A stretch of DNA of 64,000 nucleotides from Hallella bergensis DSM 17361 (lineage in GTDB: Bacteria > Bacteroidota > Bacteroidia > Bacteroidales > Bacteroidaceae). The number at the start of each line of letters is the position of its first letter. Positions within the stretch are counted from its first letter, which is position 1. Positions 9,124-19,484 of this stretch are shown here, piece by piece. Both the position numbers and the translations under genes were made by a program. The notes beneath the pieces were generated by a model. It ran no database searches, had not been told where the DNA came from, and saw only the letters and a program-made list of their open reading frames with translations. Where the stretch lies: the NCBI RefSeq assembly GCF_000160535.1, contig NZ_GG704781.1:143594-207593 (forward strand), read 5' to 3'.

Positions 9124-9203
9124 AAAGAGGGGTGCTGTGCTCATGGAAGCAGGCTGAGATTAGACCCGTATGACCTGATGCAGGTAATGCTGCCGTAGGA
9201 ATT
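9124..9203 (+). promoter_or_regulatory. TPP riboswitch (THI element)
   Basis: The conserved aptamer core is present in order: AGGGGTGCTG, GGCTGAGATTAGACCCGTAT, GACCTGATGCAGGTAATGC and CCGTAGGAA. It binds thiamine diphosphate and lies upstream of thiE-thiC-thi4-thiD. It is followed by an intrinsic terminator, so control is most likely by transcription attenuation. Bases 9125-9132 (AAGAGGGG) can pair with 9232-9239 (CCTCTCTT), a candidate antiterminator. Confidence 0.95.
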
Positions 9204-9231
9204 GCGAAACTTCGCGTTTATCGTGGAAGAG

Positions 9232-9270
9232 CCTCTCTTAAATGATTGTCGTTTAAGAGAGGTTTTTTTT
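9232..9270 (+). terminator. Riboswitch-controlled intrinsic terminator
   Basis: Perfect 11-base stem CCTCTCTTAAA / TTTAAGAGAGG (9232-9242 and 9252-9262) followed by eight T residues. It sits between the TPP aptamer and thiE and would stop transcription when TPP is bound. Confidence 0.9.
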
Positions 9271-9379
9271 TCTTGGCGTTTGCCGATTGTGCCCATTTGT
9301 ATCTCTTTTGCGTTCCTTGTCACAGTTCTCTGTACTTGTTGTCGTTCTAAGACAAGGCGACAATCCTAAAAAAACACCT

Positions 9380-11570
<2,191 letters not shown>

Positions 11571-11628
11571 TTCTTAGAGGTGTTCATTCGTAGAATGCCA
11601 CTTTATAATCAATTTATAATACATTACA

Positions 11629-12405
11629 ATGATTGAGACACAAGTTTCCAAAGGTATTATCAGCACCTATTATGAAAAGCTGGAGAAGAATTTAAACCTC
11701 GACGTGGCCATTGTGGGCGGCGGTCCGTCGGGTATCGTAGCCGCCTATTATCTGGCCAAAGCCGGACTGCGTGTGGCCCTGTTCGACCGTAAGCTGTCAC
11801 CCGGAGGCGGTTTGTGGGGTGGCGCGATGATGTTCAACCAAGCTGTGATTCAAGAGGAGGCCATATCCATTGTTCGTGAGTTTGGCATTAATTTCAAGCC
11901 ATACGAAGATAGTCTTTACACCATAGACACGGTGGAAAGTACGGCCGGACTGCTCTATCATGCCGTGCACGCCGGAGCAACGGTGTTCAACTGTTACTCG
12001 GTGGAGGATGTGGTTTACAAGAACAACCGTGTGAGTGGGGTAGTGGTGAACTGGACTCCTGTGCTGCGCGAGGGGATGCACGTAGATCCATTAAATATCA
12101 GAGCCAAATGTGTAATCGACGGAACGGGGCACGACAGTGAGGTGTGCCAAACCGTAGCGCGCAAGAACGGAGCCCGGCTCAACACCGTTACAGGTGGAGT
12201 CGTGGGTGAGCGTTCGCTTGATGTTACTGAGGGTGAGCGTCAGGTGGTAGAAGGCACGAAGGAGATCTATCCCGGGCTTTGGGTTTGTGGCATGGCGTCG
12301 AGTGCTGTGGGCGGTACGCCGCGCATGGGACCTATCTTCGGCGGAATGTTGATGTCGGGCAAAAAGGTGGCCGACAGCATTATTGAACAACTAAAGACCC
12401 CATGA
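11629..12405 (+). CDS. thi4: Thiamine thiazole synthase, Thi4 family (His type)
   Basis: Makes the thiazole half of thiamine from NAD and glycine. The 258-residue protein has the N-terminal nucleotide-binding motif DVAIVGGGPSGIVAAYYLAK (25-44), GGGLWGGAMMFNQAV (59-73), VIDGTGHDSEV and the C-terminal GTPRMGPIFGGMLMSGKK. By my alignment, the yeast Cys205 position, whose sulfur is sacrificed, falls at His151 in GMHVDP. Prokaryotic Thi4 proteins of this kind use free sulfide with iron and can turn over repeatedly, mainly in anaerobes. ThiG, ThiH, ThiS and ThiF genes are absent from this locus, so Thi4 probably replaces the usual bacterial thiazole route. It overlaps thiD by four bases (ATGA). Confidence 0.95.
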   Translation: MIETQVSKGIISTYYEKLEKNLNLDVAIVGGGPSGIVAAYYLAKAGLRVALFDRKLSPGGGLWGGAMMFNQAVIQEEAISIVREFGINFKPYEDSLYTIDTVESTAGLLYHAVHAGATVFNCYSVEDVVYKNNRVSGVVVNWTPVLREGMHVDPLNIRAKCVIDGTGHDSEVCQTVARKNGARLNTVTGGVVGERSLDVTEGERQVVEGTKEIYPGLWVCGMASSAVGGTPRMGPIFGGMLMSGKKVADSIIEQLKTP

Positions 12406-13238
12406 GCCGCCGTTGCGTTCCCGTGCTGACCATTGCCGGTTCCGACAGTAGTGGCGGAGCCGGCATTCAGGCCGACATCAAGACGATTTCTGCCTTGGGA
12501 GGTTATGCTGCAGCTGCCATCACTGCGGTGACGGCACAGAACACTTTGGGAGTGACGGCCGTTGAAGCCGTGTCTCCCACGATGGTTGAGGCGCAGATTC
12601 GTGCCGTGATGACCGACATTGTGCCCCGTTCTGTCAAGATTGGTATGACGGGGAGCCGGGAAACGATAGATGCTGTGACTTGTGGACTGTCGGCCTATGC
12701 TACTGTTCCCATAGTGCTCGACCCCGTGATGGTATCCACTTCAGGCTGCCGTCTCACAGAAGAAGATGCGATAAAATCACTGATCGAACGCCTCGTGCCA
12801 ATGGCCACGCTGCTCACGCCCAATTTGCCGGAAGCCGAACAGTTGGTGGGGCATCGCGCTTCTACAATAGCCGAGCGCGATGAAGCAGCTCGCCGCATAC
12901 TCGACATGGGGTGTGGCGCAGTGCTCATCAAGGGCGGGCACGATATGGATGGCGACACGATGGAAGACCGGTTGTATAGGTTTGATGCACGGGGCAGTAT
13001 GGTAATTGACCGGTTTGTTCACACCCGTATAGACACATCAAATACACACGGAACGGGTTGTACCTTGTCGTCGGCCATTGCCACTTATCTGGCCATGGGT
13101 GAGCCGCTGGTCGAGGCGGTGGAGAAAGGTGTCAACTATCTGCAGGAAGCGCTTCTACATGGAGTCGATTTGGCCATTGGACAAGGTCATGGTCCGGTAA
13201 ACCATACGTTCAACCCGCTGCCCATGTGGGCAGACTGA
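12402..13238 (+). CDS. thiD: Hydroxymethylpyrimidine (phosphate) kinase
   Basis: Phosphorylates HMP and HMP-phosphate to HMP-diphosphate, the partner for ThiE. The 278-residue ribokinase-fold protein has the start LTIAGSDSSGGAGIQADIKT, the MTAVTAQNT-type segment AITAVTAQNTLGV, the strand VPIVLDPVMVSTSG, LLTPNLPEAEQLVG, and the anion-hole and catalytic-base motif NTHGTGCTLSSAIATYLAMG (with the Asp equivalent just before in HTRIDTSNTHG). It is the last gene of the TPP-controlled operon, coupled to thi4 by an ATGA overlap. Confidence 0.96.
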   Translation: MSRRCVPVLTIAGSDSSGGAGIQADIKTISALGGYAAAAITAVTAQNTLGVTAVEAVSPTMVEAQIRAVMTDIVPRSVKIGMTGSRETIDAVTCGLSAYATVPIVLDPVMVSTSGCRLTEEDAIKSLIERLVPMATLLTPNLPEAEQLVGHRASTIAERDEAARRILDMGCGAVLIKGGHDMDGDTMEDRLYRFDARGSMVIDRFVHTRIDTSNTHGTGCTLSSAIATYLAMGEPLVEAVEKGVNYLQEALLHGVDLAIGQGHGPVNHTFNPLPMWAD

Positions 13239-13328
13239 TGGTGTGAACTCGTCTTGACGACATCGTTTTAAAATATAGAAAACTCTTAACAAAAGCTGTC
13301 TGTAGAACAGCGTGTGTTAGTAATGAAA

Positions 13329-13344
13329 AGAATCGAACGATTCT
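13329..13344. terminator. Short palindrome between convergent genes (weak terminator candidate)
   Basis: AGAATCGAACGATTCT, followed on the minus side by TTTTC and on the plus side by ATTTCTT. It sits exactly between thiD and the convergent phosphatase gene, but the stem is short. Confidence 0.3.
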
Positions 13345-14290
13345 ATTTCTTCATAGGCAGAGTATAGAGAATCTTTCCTTCTTTGTTAATGGCATAGAGC
13401 GTGAGCTGCTGCTTGTCGGCACTGACTACTGTGAATCCCGTTGAGGGATCGCACCAACGCGTGCCCTCCATAGGCTGCACGGAACGCGAGAGTGCAGCCG
13501 CAGAGTTCACCCAATAGTTGATGTTGTCGCCCGGCTTTTTGATGTACTGGAAGTTATGGATGTGCCCGCAACCATAAACCGACACATTGGGGTGGCGACG
13601 CAGCACGGGCAAAAGGTATTTCTGCATATCGGCGCGCTCCGAGTTTGCCTTGGACGTCTGCGCATAAATGGGATGATGCCCCACGCAGATAACCCAATCT
13701 TCCTTGGCTGCGGTCAGCGTGCTGTCGAGCCATGCCAGTTGCTTGTCGCGATCCTGCAAGTGTGCATCGGGATAGGTTTCGGTGTCTTTGCGATATTTGC
13801 CCATCAATGGGGTGGTGTCGATGAAGACCACACGCACGGAGCAATCCTTGCCTTCGAATACCTTGGAGTAATAGCGTGCGGGCATGGCCCAGCGACGGCT
13901 CACTTTGGCATAGTCGAGTACGGCCTGTGTGTTGCCGCGATATTCATGGTTGCCCAATAGAGGATACCAAAAGCACATCAGTTCCGGATGGGAATAGATG
14001 AGCTCGTAGTTGGTCATCCACAAGGGGTCGGTGACGCTCTCCACACCACTGAAATGGTGGACATCACCCACCGCAATGACGGCTTCCGGGCCAACGGTTT
14101 CTGCCATTGTACCCATCAGTTCGCCAATCGTTTTCTGGTCGTAATAGCCGTTACGGCCCATGTCGTTTACCCAATAGAGATTGACGTCTGCCTTCATCTG
14201 CTTCCACTCTGCGGGCGTTTGAGCCTGCAAAGAAATGAAAGACGAAACGAGGAGGCCTGCAAATAATATATGTCTGAATAGTTTATTCAT
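13343..14290 (-). CDS. Exported purple-acid-phosphatase-like metallophosphoesterase
   Basis: A 315-residue secreted or periplasmic phosphoesterase. Residues 1-24 are a signal peptide (LFRHILFAGLLVSSFISLQA). The calcineurin-like motifs follow in order: WVNDMGRNGYYDQ, AVIAVGDVHHF (GD), PLLGNHEYRG (GNH), ICVGHHPIYA and YGCGHIHNFQY, as in tartrate-resistant acid phosphatase (type 5) proteins. The DMGRNG start and the tyrosines after it fit the PAP group, which uses a di-metal centre to release phosphate from organic esters. Third gene of an operon behind a TonB receptor and a beta-helix lipoprotein (12-base gap), pointing to processing of a phosphorylated nutrient at the cell surface. The real substrate is unknown. 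Confidence 0.85.
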   Translation of the reverse strand: MNKLFRHILFAGLLVSSFISLQAQTPAEWKQMKADVNLYWVNDMGRNGYYDQKTIGELMGTMAETVGPEAVIAVGDVHHFSGVESVTDPLWMTNYELIYSHPELMCFWYPLLGNHEYRGNTQAVLDYAKVSRRWAMPARYYSKVFEGKDCSVRVVFIDTTPLMGKYRKDTETYPDAHLQDRDKQLAWLDSTLTAAKEDWVICVGHHPIYAQTSKANSERADMQKYLLPVLRRHPNVSVYGCGHIHNFQYIKKPGDNINYWVNSAAALSRSVQPMEGTRWCDPSTGFTVVSADKQQLTLYAINKEGKILYTLPMKK

Positions 14291-14302
14291 TGTTGTGCGT
14301 GT

Positions 14303-15694
14303 TTATTTTGTACCAAATGCTCCGAAGAAGTTGCTCGGAACCGGTGCTGTGACATAATAGTTTTGGTCGTCGGCATTGCTTGTCCACTTCACTTTCTTCA
14401 TACCAAAGAAGGCAAGTCCTCCGGGGAAGTTGCGCATCACGGCAGACGTTGCACCGGAAAGCTGTGGTGCACTCGGCTGCAAATGGAAATCCCAAGAGGC
14501 GTTCCATTTCAGTGGTGCGCCGTTGGCTACGTTGTCGCTTTCGCAGTTGATGTTCATCTTGTCGTTTTGGGCGAAGCTGACAAACAGTTTTGACAAATCT
14601 TCCGGAGCCGCTCCCGTGATGTTGCGGTCGTCCCAGACAATCATCTTGAAGTCCTTACCCTGCTGCTTGACGCCCGTTTCGGTGGATGCGAAGAAGTAGT
14701 TGGGGTGGAGCACACTGTTGTCAATATCGCCACCATTTTTGTCAGGCTGCCGTATGCCATAACGGTTGTCGACCATCAAGTTGTTGACAAAGACCGGTGC
14801 GATGCCTTTCTCAATCCATACGTTGCCACCTTTCTTATTCTTCGTTCGGCGCCATCCGCAGTCCACAGCCGTGTTGTTGTAGATGACAAGCTTCGACGCG
14901 AAGTTCTTCTCCACACCCGACCCAGAGAGCTTGAAAGCATTGGTGCAGGCATTGTATATCAGGTTGTAGGAGATATCGAGTATGCATCCCGACTTCACGT
15001 TGATGGCCTCACCACCGTCGCTCTCGTTCCCGCTATCGGCAAACACTGAGCCATGGATAACTCCGTTCCCACCGGTGAAGTAAGTCTGGTCGTTGTAATT
15101 GTCGTGGAAGAAACAGTTGACAATGGCAAAGCGGCCGTTGGTATTGCAGAAATGGAACGCGGGGACACCACCGTCGATGGTTGTTTTAAAGAGTTTGTTT
15201 TGGAAAGACAGGGAACTTTCCGTCGGCGTGGCACCGGCATGGGCGATTTCCGCGTGACTCAACACCACCTCGCCACAGTCGTATCCGCAGATAATGCCGC
15301 CCCAGTCGTTGGGTTTACCAGTGTCCGACTTGATGACTACGGGTTTTTCCTTGGTCCCCATGACGTAGAGATTACCCAAGGCTACAATCTCGACGGGGTG
15401 GTCTTCCGTAGGCTTGGAACTGACGGTCACTTTCACGCCCGGCTCGATATAGAGCGACGCGCCGGCGGGAATCTTGAACGACGAAGTCAGTGTGGTGTCG
15501 TGGCTCCACACCATAGAGCCTGTGGGATAAGAGGCTATGGCTGTCTTCACTGTGTTGCCATCGCCCGTATTGATGGTTATGGTGTCGGTTTTGGCGGCAT
15601 AGTCGTATGGGTTGATATTCTCATTCTCGCACGAACTCGTGCCGGCAGCAAATGCTATGGCTAAAATGCCTGTAAACAAATTAAATCTCTTCAT
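14303..15694 (-). CDS. Right-handed beta-helix lipoprotein
   Basis: A 463-residue lipoprotein: signal peptide with lipobox-like FAAGTSSC (Cys22), placing it probably at the outer membrane. From about residue 80 the sequence has the short repeating strands of a parallel beta-helix (ASLYIEPGVKVTV, VEIVALGNLYVMGTKEKPVV, then GGVPAFHFCNTNGRFAIVNC and YNLIYNACTNAFKLSGSG). No classic pectate lyase catalytic motif is visible, so it may bind rather than cleave its ligand. The gene lies 22 bases after a TonB receptor and 12 bases before a purple-acid-phosphatase-like gene on the same strand. It may be the surface ligand-binding partner of that receptor, in the way SusD serves SusC, but this is inference. 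Confidence 0.75.
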   Translation of the reverse strand: MKRFNLFTGILAIAFAAGTSSCENENINPYDYAAKTDTITINTGDGNTVKTAIASYPTGSMVWSHDTTLTSSFKIPAGASLYIEPGVKVTVSSKPTEDHPVEIVALGNLYVMGTKEKPVVIKSDTGKPNDWGGIICGYDCGEVVLSHAEIAHAGATPTESSLSFQNKLFKTTIDGGVPAFHFCNTNGRFAIVNCFFHDNYNDQTYFTGGNGVIHGSVFADSGNESDGGEAINVKSGCILDISYNLIYNACTNAFKLSGSGVEKNFASKLVIYNNTAVDCGWRRTKNKKGGNVWIEKGIAPVFVNNLMVDNRYGIRQPDKNGGDIDNSVLHPNYFFASTETGVKQQGKDFKMIVWDDRNITGAAPEDLSKLFVSFAQNDKMNINCESDNVANGAPLKWNASWDFHLQPSAPQLSGATSAVMRNFPGGLAFFGMKKVKWTSNADDQNYYVTAPVPSNFFGAFGTK

Positions 15695-15716
15695 ATTGAT
15701 TTTTACAAATTACTGA

Positions 15717-18500
15717 TTATAAATTTACTCTCACGCCCAACAAATATGTGCGTCCATATTTGTAGTTTCCCACGATGGTGCAGTCGCCGGGTTGTCCCGG
15801 AATGCTGGTGTTGAACTCGTTTACGGTCTTCAAGTAGCGCTCACGCTTGCTGTTGAGCAAGTTGTTGGCCTTGACAAATATTGATATTCCGTTCTTGAAA
15901 CTCTTCTCACCACTAAGGTCCAAAGAGAAAATATGCTTCTCCCACTCATCTGAATTATAATAAGGTGAAACAAGCACGAGTCGTGTTCCGGTATACGCGG
16001 CGGCCAGTTGTCCGTTCCAGCCGTGGTTGGTATCTTTATAAAGCAGTGAGACATTGGCTGTGTGTGGTGCCTGATTGATGAGCGGACGGGTCTGATCCAC
16101 GTTCTCAACTTGGTTCTTTGCAACATAGTGTTTCTTTGTTGTCGTGATCGCCGAGTGTGTGTAGGTATAGTTTGCCTTCACACCGAAGTGGCGGATATAC
16201 TTCACCACATCCAGCTCCACACCAAAGTTCTTGGCATTGCCCAGGTTTTGGGGCATATAGTAACTGGCGTTGGTCTGACGCTGATCCACATCGAAGGTCG
16301 TCTCTATCGGATCTTTCAGATACTTGTAGAACACGCCAATCATCACCTGCTCATCCTGCGAGGGCAACCACTCCCAGCGCAGGTCGAGGTTGTCGATACG
16401 TGTGCGTTTCAGCAGCGGATTACCCTTCTCGGTGTAGTCTTCACCGTCAATCTGATAGGGAACAAGCTCATAAAATCCCGGACGATTGATGCTCTTGTAA
16501 TAATTGAGGCGAAGATTCATCTTGTTGTTCATCATCCAACGCAGCGACACGGAAGGCAGATAATCCCAATACGACTGCTCGCCGAGAGACCCCGTCGTCT
16601 CGAAACGTTGCAGCATGGTGTAAAGTTGATTGGTGTGTTCGGCACGGAATCCCGCTACCAACTCACCATGATCCGAAGTAAGCGTCACCATACCATAGGC
16701 TGCACCTATGCGCTCCTTGGAGTCGTAGTTGAGCTGCGAGGCCTGCGAGCGTGGTGTCTTGAGTGTCCAGTCGATGCCGTCGAATGCGTCGAGGTTGTTT
16801 GAGGACAAGACGATGCCATTGTCGGAGGGTGAGAAAATATAGGAATAATAATGGTTGTTGCGTTTCTTGTTGCGATACATCGCACCCGCTTTCCACAGCG
16901 CTTTCATGTTACGCTCAAAAGGTGTCTCCCAGGAAAGGTTGATATATCCCGTCCAGTCCTTGTCATCATTGTGCTGGAAGCGCCGCTCCTGCGATGTCGG
17001 AAATATCTTCGACACTTCTCCACCTGTCACCGTGTTTTTGATAGTTGTGTAAATGCGGTCGGGGTCTTTTTCTCTTGCATCGGCAAAGAGACCGGCCCAG
17101 TCCACGGTGAAGTCCGGGGTCAGCCGGTGGACTCCCTTGATGTTCGACGCAAAGATAGTCTGCGTCTGTGTCATGGTGCGCATTTCGTCGGCTCGCGTCC
17201 AGTTGGAGTTGGCGAGGTCGAAGTCGTAGTCGGTGGTGATGTCCATGCTATAACGCGTGTTGTCCTCCTGACGATGCACAAGCATGTTATACCATTCCAA
17301 TTTGTGATTGCCCAGCGTGAGGTCTATCTTGCCATGTGCCCCCAGGTTGAGGTCGTGTATCGAATAGTGCCTTTTCTTGATCGAACTGATGTACGCTGTC
17401 TCCTCACCATTAGCCATCACTTCCTTGTTGAGCTCCCGCTCTGTGCCACGATAGACGTTCTGCAGGTTGCCCGCAAGTATAACGCCAAGTTTTTTATCCC
17501 AGAATCGGTCGCCAACGGAGATGCCGGCATGAACGTTTGGCATAGGCATGCTGTGGCGCGAAATCTGCGAACCACCGTTTTTGAAGTCTGCGGCAGTGGC
17601 ATCGTAGGTGCTTCCATATTGCTCGTAGGGTGCTTTCGAAGTGGTATTGCCGCGCTTGGCACTCAGGTAGTCGTAACTGATGTTGCCGAATGGCGACTGC
17701 GTTTTGTCGCCCTGCCAGAAGAAGTCGCTTGCTCCTGTTGCCAAGTTGGCCTGAAGCCTGAAGCTGCCCGGCGCGTCCTTCATGTTCATATCCACAACTC
17801 CACCTGCCGCATCTCCCTCCATATCTGCTGTGAGCGATTTGGAAACGATCACCCTGTCCATCAGGTCTGACGGGAAAAGATTCAGTGGAATATAGCGGTT
17901 TTTGTCGTCAGGACTTGGTATTTTCACACCATTGACCAATGTGTAGTTGTAGCGCTTGTCCATACCTCTTAATATCGCATATGAGGCTTCGCCCGATGCA
18001 TCTTGTTGCATCGTTACGCCGGAGACGCGCTGCAGCACAGCCGCCACATTGACGTCAGGAGAGATTTGAATGGCCTGCGCACTCATCACATTGAGCACCT
18101 GCGACGAATTTTTTACCATCGAGTAGGCACTTTGGTCCGTGTCGTTACGGCGAAAGCCCTTCACGACAACTTCATTCAGCTCCTGTGCCTCTGGCTTCAA
18201 TTCCAGATTGACAGCCTTGCCGGAGGAAAGATCCACCTGAATTTCAACAGGCTCATAACCCAGATAGTTGGCTACAAGCGTGATAGTACCTTCGTCGGGA
18301 AGGTTTTTCAACACGAACGAACCGTCCAATCCGGTCGTCGTGCTGTTATCCCTGTCTCCCTTCACATGGACTACGGAGCCTATGAGTGTCTCACCCGTCG
18401 TCTTGTCTTTCACCACACCATTCAATGATCCGGCAAGACAAGCAGGAATGACCAAACAACTCAAGGCTACCATGAGAACAATCTTCTTCATAAAATTCAC
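15717..18500 (-). CDS. TonB-dependent outer-membrane receptor
   Basis: A 927-residue receptor that takes up a substrate across the outer membrane using TonB energy. Order of parts: signal peptide (about 1-23), a carboxypeptidase-regulatory-like beta-sandwich (SLNGVVKDKTTGETLIGSVV, to about 105), a plug domain (INVMSAQAIQISPDVNVAAV region, then GMDKRYNYTLVNGVKIPSPD and GDAAGGVVDMNMKDAPGSF) and a 22-strand type barrel ending in GRTYLLGVRVNL with a terminal aromatic-containing strand. It lacks the SusC-specific length and no SusD gene follows. Homology to FecA/CirA-type receptors is evident, while the ligand is not. The ATG at 18491 (MKKIVL) is an equally possible start. First gene of an operon with the beta-helix lipoprotein and the acid-phosphatase-like protein. 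Confidence 0.92.
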   Translation of the reverse strand: MNFMKKIVLMVALSCLVIPACLAGSLNGVVKDKTTGETLIGSVVHVKGDRDNSTTTGLDGSFVLKNLPDEGTITLVANYLGYEPVEIQVDLSSGKAVNLELKPEAQELNEVVVKGFRRNDTDQSAYSMVKNSSQVLNVMSAQAIQISPDVNVAAVLQRVSGVTMQQDASGEASYAILRGMDKRYNYTLVNGVKIPSPDDKNRYIPLNLFPSDLMDRVIVSKSLTADMEGDAAGGVVDMNMKDAPGSFRLQANLATGASDFFWQGDKTQSPFGNISYDYLSAKRGNTTSKAPYEQYGSTYDATAADFKNGGSQISRHSMPMPNVHAGISVGDRFWDKKLGVILAGNLQNVYRGTERELNKEVMANGEETAYISSIKKRHYSIHDLNLGAHGKIDLTLGNHKLEWYNMLVHRQEDNTRYSMDITTDYDFDLANSNWTRADEMRTMTQTQTIFASNIKGVHRLTPDFTVDWAGLFADAREKDPDRIYTTIKNTVTGGEVSKIFPTSQERRFQHNDDKDWTGYINLSWETPFERNMKALWKAGAMYRNKKRNNHYYSYIFSPSDNGIVLSSNNLDAFDGIDWTLKTPRSQASQLNYDSKERIGAAYGMVTLTSDHGELVAGFRAEHTNQLYTMLQRFETTGSLGEQSYWDYLPSVSLRWMMNNKMNLRLNYYKSINRPGFYELVPYQIDGEDYTEKGNPLLKRTRIDNLDLRWEWLPSQDEQVMIGVFYKYLKDPIETTFDVDQRQTNASYYMPQNLGNAKNFGVELDVVKYIRHFGVKANYTYTHSAITTTKKHYVAKNQVENVDQTRPLINQAPHTANVSLLYKDTNHGWNGQLAAAYTGTRLVLVSPYYNSDEWEKHIFSLDLSGEKSFKNGISIFVKANNLLNSKRERYLKTVNEFNTSIPGQPGDCTIVGNYKYGRTYLLGVRVNL

Positions 18501-18519
18501 TTCTATACTTTTTCGTCGG

Positions 18520-18527
18520 CAAAATTA
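18520..18527 (-). promoter_or_regulatory. -7 element upstream of the TonB receptor operon
   Basis: TAATTTTG followed by C on the minus strand. A second match, TAACTTTG, lies at 18549-18542. Which of them is used is unclear; neither has an ideal -33 partner. Confidence 0.45.
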
Positions 18528-18589
18528 GATAACAGATGTTACAAAGTTAGAAAGAGAATATGACGAAGTTGTGAAGATGAGATTGGTTT

Positions 18590-18985
18590 GATTATCGCAA
18601 GTCAGTTGCTGCACACGCCATGGAATGGGCTGTAAAACAGAATTACTGTTTTCCTGTGATTGTTTTTGGAGCAACCAGAAAAAAATGCGCCATGTTTTTG
18701 CCGAAAAAACCTGCCGGGAAAACAAAAAAATATTGGAGACGTCACGAATACTATCTTGTCGTCCTGCGTTTTGGGCTTCATCATCGCGCGAATGAACCTT
18801 AGTCATGGTGCGATTAAGGTTCAATCGTAATGCCATTCGATATCCAACGTCGCATGACAAAATCGGAGTCACAAGGACATTTTTGGTAAATGGTTGATTA
18901 TTAGCTAACTACAAATTATCGCAAATTTCGCGTATTTCGAACCAAAGGAATTTTGTTTTGAAATTCGCCAAACACAGAAGTGCAT
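18590..18985 (-). repeat. Dispersed intergenic repeat, copy B (inverted)
   Basis: Read on the minus strand it follows the same order as copy A: GAAATACGCGAAATTTGCGA, then ATAATTTGTAGTTAGC, a run of short dyads around AAACCTTAATCGCACC-like units, GATGAAGCCCAAAACG, AAAAACATGGCGCATTTTTT (near 18697) and CATGGCGTGTGCAGCAAC at the far end. Copy A carries each block with small changes. Only its orientation and the central section differ. Confidence 0.72.
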
Positions 18986-19228
18986 TTGTAAAAAAGTATC
19001 GTCATGTTTGAGCCATTCCATTTCAGGGATAGCGGGCAGTTCACTGCAACTCGCCCGATATCTTTGAGCGTTCTGGTCGAACAATAGTTCGTTGATCCTA
19101 ATATAATCGTTTGAAGATGAGTGAGTCAATTAACTATATATAAATAATAAAGTCTGGTTAACTGGCTGATGAGCAGTAACTTTATAGTAGGCTCATGTAC
19201 AAAAATGAGGATGTTAGGTAGTACGGAT

Positions 19229-19242
19229 CGTGATAAATCACG
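19229..19242. repeat. REP-like palindrome
   Basis: CGTGATAAATCACG, flanked by CCCCTACGG. Variants of the longer form GTAGGGGCGTGATTTATCAC recur in many bacterial genomes as short palindromic repeats; only one copy was noticed here. Confidence 0.4.
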
Positions 19243-19484
19243 CCCCTACGGAATCGCCCCTTGGCGGAGCGTGACCTTCTTCTACAACGCATCATTCGCA
19301 AAACAGAATGTGGCAAAGGCGATGTAGCATAACAATGAAAAAGATGCCGGAAAGCATGGTTAGTCATCAACTAATGTGTATTTTTGTAAAAAAGATGCGC
19401 ATGCTCGGAAAATAGGGGCGGAGCTCAACAGCGCATAGCAACATCATTATCATTGCGGAATGGTTGAACTAAAATAGGACTTGA

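Larger units (their letters stand above)
18550..19484. other. Long intergenic region with repeat copy B
   Basis: About 930 bases without a convincing gene. It holds dispersed repeat copy B (18590-18985), a short palindrome (19229-19242) and a candidate -7 element TATTTTTG at 19379-19386 for the next gene. A 74-codon minus frame at 18905-19129 runs into the repeat and is not called. Confidence 0.6.

Noticed and set aside
18525-18872. 115-codon minus frame in repeat copy B
   Set aside because: Its coding content is repeat sequence; a similar frame is broken in copies A and C.
18905-19129. 74-codon minus frame (MTHSSSNDYIRINELLFD...)
   Set aside because: The first half reads protein-like but no family is recognised and the second half is repeat copy B; could be a gene fragment, not enough to call.
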